Assembly: GCF_003935375.1 (NCBI RefSeq)
Contig: NZ_RHQM01000009.1
Location: forward strand, 124,001-188,000
Reading direction: 5' to 3'
Length of the DNA stretch: 64,000 nt
Source: Stutzerimonas xanthomarina
GTDB lineage: Bacteria > Pseudomonadota > Gammaproteobacteria > Pseudomonadales > Pseudomonadaceae
The notes under the pieces were generated by a model that worked only from the letters and a program-made list of their open reading frames with translations, ran no database searches and had not been told where the DNA came from. Made by a program: the position numbers and the translations under genes. Shown piece after piece: positions 59,781-64,000 of the stretch (position 1 is the stretch's first letter; the number at the start of each line of letters is the position of its first letter).

Positions 59781-60526
59781 GCGACCGGCATTTCGACGAG
59801 CTGGCGACGCGCTTCGCCGAGAAGATCTACGGCGGCGCCAAAGGCGCGATCCGCGTTGCCGTGCTGCAGGCCGACCTGACGGAAGCCCTGCCGCAACGGC
59901 CACTGCGGGTGCTGGATATCGGCGCCGGCCTCGGCCACATGAGTCTGTGGCTGGCTCAGCAGGGCCATGATGTGACCCTGGCAGAACCGGCAGAGCCGAT
60001 GCTGGAAGGCGCGCGCAAACAGTTTGCCGCAGCCGGCCAGCAGGCAACCTTCATTCAGGCGCCCTGGCAGACAGTCGAAAGCCAGGTCGAGGGCCGTTTC
60101 GATCTGGTGATCTGCCACGCGGTGCTGGAATGGCTGGCCGAGCCGCAGGCGATCCTGCCGGTGCTTCATCGCCTGACATCGGCCGATGGCTGGCTATCGC
60201 TGGCCTTCTACAACCGCGACGCGTTGATCTACCGCAACCTGCTCAAGGGCCATTTCAAGAAGTTGCGCAGCCAGACCTATGCCGGCGAGCGCCAGAGCCT
60301 GACGCCTCAGCAGCCGCTGGACCCACGCGAGCTGGCGGCGCAACTCGCACCGCACTGGCAGGTCGAAACAACCAGTGGCGTGCGCGTATTCCATGACTAC
60401 ATGCCCGCCGATTTCCAGGCCCGCACCGAGCCTACCGAACTGATCGAGATGGAACTGGCCTACCGCCGCCATCCGCAATTTGCCGGTCTCGGGCGCTACC
60501 TGCACTGGATGTGTCGGCCGCTCTGA
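59777..60526 (+). CDS. cmoM: CmoM-like tRNA uridine 5-carboxymethoxy methyltransferase
   Basis: 249 aa SAM-dependent methyltransferase. Motif I LDIGAGLGHMS at 46-55, and the CmoM-like N-terminus RHFDELATRFAEKIYGGAKG. CmoM methylates cmo5U34 to mcmo5U34 in tRNAs. The start overlaps the MazG-like stop by ATGA. The name rests on N- and C-terminal resemblance, not on a search. Confidence 0.85.
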   Translation: MSDRHFDELATRFAEKIYGGAKGAIRVAVLQADLTEALPQRPLRVLDIGAGLGHMSLWLAQQGHDVTLAEPAEPMLEGARKQFAAAGQQATFIQAPWQTVESQVEGRFDLVICHAVLEWLAEPQAILPVLHRLTSADGWLSLAFYNRDALIYRNLLKGHFKKLRSQTYAGERQSLTPQQPLDPRELAAQLAPHWQVETTSGVRVFHDYMPADFQARTEPTELIEMELAYRRHPQFAGLGRYLHWMCRPL

Positions 60527-60544
60527 GCCGACCGGGAGGTACCG

Positions 60545-61153
60545 ATGTCGATCCGCGCCATGCTGCCGGTGCTCTGCCTGGGCCTTGCAGCCTGCCAGAG
60601 CCAGAACCCCTATACCGACGAATCCGCGCCGATTCCTCCGGCGCCACCGATCGAGCAGATCCAGTCACCGATCTATCCGGCGGCGCCACGGGACTTTTCC
60701 AGCTACCAGAACTGGAGCTGGCAAGCACCACCAGCCGGCACCGCGTCGATCACCGGCGAGGAGCTGCAGGAAATGGTCGCCGGCGCGCTCGATCAACTCG
60801 GCTTGCGCCCTGCGCAGGCCGAGCGCAAGGGCGAGCTGTTGATCAGCGCCCGCGCCAGCAAGGAGACCCGCATTCGGCAGACTTACGATGATTACGGCCC
60901 GCATGTCGGCGTAGGCCGCTACGGTGGCGGCTACGGACACGGCTCGGGTTATGGCGTGGGGACGAGCGCACCCATCGTGCGCAACTACGAGGAAGAGGTG
61001 CTCTCGGTGCGTATCGAGATGTTCGACGCGGCTTCCGGCCAATCGATCTGGAGCAATCGCGCCGAAGCACGTAGCGGCGGCAGCCGCGCCAAGCAGCAGG
61101 ATGCGCTACGCGAGGCGGTGCAGCGGGCGCTGGCGGACTACCCGCCGCGCTGA
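60545..61153 (+). CDS. DUF4136 lipoprotein, copy 1
   Basis: 202 aa. Lipoprotein signal with LGLAAC (lipidated Cys near 17), a Pro-rich spacer and a DUF4136 domain (DFSSYQNWSWQ, LISARASKETRI), with a Gly/Tyr-rich insert (GVGRYGGGYGHGSGYGVG). The C-terminus is ALADYPPR. It resembles the next gene (about 185 aa) and was probably produced by duplication. Function unknown. Confidence 0.88.
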   Translation: MSIRAMLPVLCLGLAACQSQNPYTDESAPIPPAPPIEQIQSPIYPAAPRDFSSYQNWSWQAPPAGTASITGEELQEMVAGALDQLGLRPAQAERKGELLISARASKETRIRQTYDDYGPHVGVGRYGGGYGHGSGYGVGTSAPIVRNYEEEVLSVRIEMFDAASGQSIWSNRAEARSGGSRAKQQDALREAVQRALADYPPR

Positions 61154-61225
61154 GCGTGACGGCGATGCAGACTCAGCACCGCGCCGAGGCCTAGACTGAA
61201 CAGATTCCACCCCCGGAGAACAATC

Positions 61226-61783
61226 ATGTTGCGCTGCCTGTTGCTGATACCTCTGCTCTTCGCGCTAGCCGCCTGCCAGGGCCCACAGGTGCAGCGCGAT
61301 TTCGATCCGACGCGGGATTTCTCGGCCTATCGGGTCTGGAGCTGGCAGGAACCGGCGCTGCAGTACCGGCCTGACGATCCACGAATCAAAAGCGACCTCA
61401 CCGAACAACGCATCCGCGCGGCGATCGCCGAACAGCTCGATCAGCAGGGACTGCGTCCCGCCACGGCCGGCCAAGCGGCGGACCTCAAGGTGCAGGCCTG
61501 GTACATCGTCGACCAGCGTACCCAGCAGTACACGACCACCTCCGGCGCCTGGGGCAATCCCTGGTACGGCTACTGGGGTGGGCCGATGTTCACCGACACC
61601 CGCACCATCGACTACCAGGTCGGCACGCTGCAGATCGACCTGTATGACGCCGCTGACGGCAAACTGGTCTGGCGCGGCAGCGCCGAGCAGACCCTGAGCA
61701 ACCGCCAGGGCACCCCCGAGCAGCGCGCCGGCAGCATGCGCGAGCTGGTGACACGGGTGCTGTCGCAATACCCGCCGCGCTGA
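61226..61783 (+). CDS. DUF4136 lipoprotein, copy 2
   Basis: 185 aa. Lipoprotein signal with FALAAC near residue 17 and a DUF4136 domain (DFSAYRVWSWQEP, GQAADLKVQAWYIVD, VLSQYPPR). It shares the DFSxYxxWSWQ and xYPPR blocks with copy 1. ATG 61226 follows CGGAG. Function unknown. Confidence 0.88.
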   Translation: MLRCLLLIPLLFALAACQGPQVQRDFDPTRDFSAYRVWSWQEPALQYRPDDPRIKSDLTEQRIRAAIAEQLDQQGLRPATAGQAADLKVQAWYIVDQRTQQYTTTSGAWGNPWYGYWGGPMFTDTRTIDYQVGTLQIDLYDAADGKLVWRGSAEQTLSNRQGTPEQRAGSMRELVTRVLSQYPPR

Positions 61784-61810
61784 GCCAAGCGCGGCGAACC
61801 GCTGTCCCGC

Positions 61811-61839
61811 TATGGCGAGTCGTATCCCGGCTCGCCATA
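61811..61839. other. Hairpin between copy 2 lipoprotein and the DMT-type gene
   Basis: TATGGCGAG (61811-61819) pairs perfectly with CTCGCCATA (61831-61839) across 11 nt. No T-run, so it may be a weak terminator or leader structure. Confidence 0.4.
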
Positions 61840-61868
61840 CTGTCGCGCCCTGATTCCGGAGATCCGAA

Positions 61869-62318
61869 ATGCCTGCCGTTGCCTGGTGGTTACTCACCCT
61901 TCCGTTCATTGCCGGCGCGATGCTGCCGCTGCAGGCCGGAATCAACGGCCAGGTCGCGCGTCACCTCGGCAACGTGATGGGCGCGGCACTGCTTTCGTTT
62001 ACCGTGGGCACACTGGCGCTGTTCGTCATCGTGGCAGTCCAGCGCGATATCCCGGCGTTGCAGACGCTCAAAGGCCTGCACTGGTGGCACTGGTGTGGTG
62101 GGCTGCTGGGGGCCTTTTTCATCGCCACGGCCGCCTTCGCCGCACCGCGCACGGGAGCGCTGCTGTTCATGGCGCTATTGCTGGCCGGCCAGCTGTTCGT
62201 CGCCTTGCTGCTGGATCACTTCGGCTGGGCCGGCTTTCGCCAGTCCAGCATCAGCTTCGGCAAGGTCTCCGGTCTGCTGCTGATCTTCGCCGGCGTCTGG
62301 CTGATCCAGCGCGGCTAG
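61869..62318 (+). CDS. YdcZ-type (DUF606) DMT-superfamily membrane protein
   Basis: 149 aa, four to five transmembrane helices filling nearly the whole protein, with an LPLQAGINGQVARHLGN stretch at about 20-37 and LLLIFAGVWLI at the end. The YdcZ family belongs to the drug/metabolite transporter superfamily; substrate unknown. No operon partner on this strand. Confidence 0.85.
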   Translation: MPAVAWWLLTLPFIAGAMLPLQAGINGQVARHLGNVMGAALLSFTVGTLALFVIVAVQRDIPALQTLKGLHWWHWCGGLLGAFFIATAAFAAPRTGALLFMALLLAGQLFVALLLDHFGWAGFRQSSISFGKVSGLLLIFAGVWLIQRG

Positions 62319-62335
62319 CAGGTGCGCGGTGGGCG

Positions 62336-63268
62336 TCACTCGTGCTCGAAGGCGTAGAACAGGTTGGGCTCGCTGACCAGGTAGAGATTGCCCTGTGCAT
62401 CGAAGGTCATCCCTTCGGCCTGCGGCACGCTGCGCTCGAGTCCGGCAAACCCGCTCCAGAGCGAGCGGAAGCTGACCAGCTCGCCCTCGGCATCGAGTTC
62501 CAGCATCATCTTCGCCTCGTCGCTGAGCAGCACCAGATGGCCGGTACGCTCGTCGAAGTGCACCGAGGACAGATCACTGGCCATGTCCAGCTTCTCAATC
62601 CAGGCCTCACGGTCGATGATCTTGATGTCCATGTCACCTGCCAGACTGCGCTTGATGCCCTGGATCTCGTAGAGCTTGCGCGGTGAGTGCTCCTTGACCA
62701 CGAACAGCCGATCACCGGCGCGGTCGTACCCGACGCCCTCGAAACCGGTATTGTCCTCGTCGTTCAGGGCCAGAGTGATGGAGCGGGCGTCGGTACGTTG
62801 CAGCGGCCCGGCAATCTTGGGAACCTGCACGATCAACAGCGACTGCTTGCGCTCCTCGGTCAACACAAGCAGGTCATCACCCAGATAGGTCACGCCCTCG
62901 ACGTCCTGGAACCCGCGCAGCGGGTAGCGCGCAAGGAAGCCGCCATCCTTGTCCAGCGCCAGCAGCTCTTCGGGGTTATTGACGACGCCCCAGAGATGAT
63001 CGCGGCGTTCGTCATAGGTCAGCCCGGAAAGATTGTCTTCCACCGTGGCTACCTGCAGCGCGTCGATCTTCACCCGGTATTCGGGTAGCCAGAGGCTATG
63101 CCTTTCCCAGCTGCTTTCATGCCAAGTGGTTTTCAGCGTATAGAACAGCCGCTCGTCCAGATGAGTGGCGGTGACAACGTAGAGCAGGCCGAAAAAGACG
63201 CAGCCATAGGCCCAGGCGGGGCGCAGTGTCTTGATTCGTTCCAGGCGCGCTCTGGCAATGGCCAGCAT
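62336..63268 (-). CDS. YjiK-like (SdiA-regulated) membrane-anchored beta-propeller protein
   Basis: 310 aa. One N-terminal membrane helix (about 19-37, WAYGCVFFGLLYVVTATHL) followed by a beta-propeller-like domain of SdiA-regulated/YjiK type (DNLSGLTYDERRDHLWGVVN, VEGVTYLGDDLLVL, GFEGVGYDRAGDRLFVVKE). Role unknown. ATG 63268 has an AGAAG site; the frame further upstream is not homologous. Confidence 0.85.
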   Translation of the reverse strand: MLAIARARLERIKTLRPAWAYGCVFFGLLYVVTATHLDERLFYTLKTTWHESSWERHSLWLPEYRVKIDALQVATVEDNLSGLTYDERRDHLWGVVNNPEELLALDKDGGFLARYPLRGFQDVEGVTYLGDDLLVLTEERKQSLLIVQVPKIAGPLQRTDARSITLALNDEDNTGFEGVGYDRAGDRLFVVKEHSPRKLYEIQGIKRSLAGDMDIKIIDREAWIEKLDMASDLSSVHFDERTGHLVLLSDEAKMMLELDAEGELVSFRSLWSGFAGLERSVPQAEGMTFDAQGNLYLVSEPNLFYAFEHE

Positions 63269-63498
63269 CGTTGGTCTTCTCGTTCTGGGAATGGTAGGCA
63301 GGCTGCCTGGCGCTTGTTGCAGTTGCATGAAGGTCGGGAACGCATGATGCGCTAAGGACTCACAGCGACATTCCGACCGCCTCCTGCCCTGGTGGTTCCA
63401 GTGCAGCGGCGACCGTTCGGAACTCTCGGGCGCACTCGAGAGCCCAATGCCCAGAGCCGTGCTTGGGCACCGCAATCGAACGTTCAGGAGAGTGATAC

Positions 63499-63792
63499 AT
63501 GCGGGTAGAAGGATTCTTCGAATGGCTGGGACAGGCGCTGGGCGCGGTCATACGTTTCATCGTCGAGGCGCTGGGCGACTTCTTCGGCCTGTTTGCCAGG
63601 GCCGGACACAATTTCCTCGAGGGGTTGTCGCGTACGCTGGGCATGGACCGCTCTCTGATCAGCCTGGTAGCACTGGCGATCGGCCTGCTGTTGCTGGTTG
63701 CGGCGGTCCGCGCGTTCTTTCGCGGCTCGATCATCGGCGGGCTGATCTGGCTGTTCCTCGGGCTGTGGCTGCTGAGCTGGTTGATTCACTGA
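63499..63792 (+). CDS. Small two-helix membrane protein
   Basis: 97 aa. It has an amphipathic N-terminal half (FFEWLGQALGAVIRFIVEAL) and two transmembrane helices (SLISLVALAIGLLLLVAAV and IIGGLIWLFLGLWLLSWLI). AGGAG lies 12 bp upstream. I do not recognise the family. The 230 bp before it (63269-63498) holds only the two divergent upstream regions. Confidence 0.75.
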   Translation: MRVEGFFEWLGQALGAVIRFIVEALGDFFGLFARAGHNFLEGLSRTLGMDRSLISLVALAIGLLLLVAAVRAFFRGSIIGGLIWLFLGLWLLSWLIH

Positions 63793-63868
63793 CGCGCAGC
63801 CTAAAGCTCGGACTTTCCCTCTTTCATTGCATGCCACGTATAGTGCCGGGCCGTCCCGGAGGCCCGTA

Positions 63869-64000
63869 ATGTCCAGCATGCTTGCCGCCTGGCGCCACGC
63901 CCCAACCCACAGCAAGGTGTGGGCGCTGGCGGCGCCGATGATCCTGTCGAACCTATCCGTTCCGCTGGTCGCACTGGTGGACAGCAGCGTGATCGGCCAT
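63869..64000 (+). CDS. dinF: DinF-like MATE-family efflux protein (5' part only)
   Basis: The first 44 codons are in the window and the gene runs off the right edge. The N-terminus carries a short cytoplasmic part and the first MATE helix (VWALAAPMILSNLSVPLVAL) followed by VDSSVIGH, as in DinF-type multidrug/toxin exporters. GGAGG precedes the ATG. Confidence 0.85.
   Translation, partial: MSSMLAAWRHAPTHSKVWALAAPMILSNLSVPLVALVDSSVIGH

Overview
The window reads as a high-GC Pseudomonas-type chromosome, most likely the Pseudomonas stutzeri group (Stutzerimonas). This is inferred from codon usage and from gene order that follows the P. aeruginosa PA4453-PA4486, PA4493-PA4495 and PA4513-PA4519 blocks (recalled, not searched). 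I found no rRNA, tRNA, CRISPR array, transposase or prophage gene. Almost all of it is housekeeping DNA, with accessory character at about 36-46 kb and 49.4-50.1 kb.

Layout. 1-2.2 kb (minus): end of the mla phospholipid-transport operon (mlaF-E-D-C; mlaC runs off the left edge). 2.4-9.5 kb (plus): Kdo synthesis and LPS export (kdsD, kdsC, lptC, lptA, lptB), a terminator, then rpoN, hpf, ptsN, rapZ and ptsO, the sigma-54/nitrogen-PTS block. 9.5-24 kb: pmbA (minus), yjgA/darP (plus), then minus-strand tldD, nitrilase, yhdP, rng, maf, an unrecognised coiled-coil/PEGA protein and mreD-mreC-mreB. 24.3-30.3 kb (plus): gatC-gatA-gatB, an RlpA-like lipoprotein and two tandem CaxA-type Ca2+/Na+ antiporters. 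30.3-35.2 kb (minus): bactofilin, a one-TM coiled-coil protein, an M23 peptidase, an AEC transporter and the RoxR/RoxS two-component system. 35.3-46.1 kb: a SIMPL protein, then an iron-acquisition island: a CirA-like TonB receptor behind a Fur-like box, a PepSY/DUF2271/DUF4198/membrane flavoreductase operon, a PiuA-like receptor with divergent piuC, and a Sel1 protein. 46.2-49.9 kb: speC, prfC and a DUF559 protein with REP-like repeats. 50.1-52.5 kb: membrane PQQ glucose dehydrogenase. 52.7-59.4 kb: fructose PTS (fruB-fruK-fruA) with divergent fruR and a TGAAACGTTTCA operator. 59.5-64 kb: MazG-like protein, CmoM-like methyltransferase, two DUF4136 lipoproteins, a DMT-type membrane protein, a YjiK-like protein, a small membrane protein and the start of a DinF-like MATE transporter.

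How the genes work together. The first half is mostly envelope biogenesis: lipid asymmetry, LPS core and export, the Mre elongasome, AsmA-like YhdP, RlpA, bactofilin and M23. It is interleaved with the RpoN/PTS-Ntr regulatory block. The 36-46 kb island plausibly couples outer-membrane siderophore uptake to periplasmic reduction of the iron by electrons carried across the inner membrane.

Main points for follow-up: a likely non-canonical ATC start for mreC below an intercistronic hairpin; a one-base frameshift at the 3' end of the flavoreductase gene; three 10-bp-phased repeats in the piuA-piuC promoter region; an Asn-to-Cys change in an ion-binding motif of one of the two tandem antiporters; an undescribed PEGA/coiled-coil gene beside mreBCD; and a duplicated DUF559 3' end carrying REP-like palindromes.
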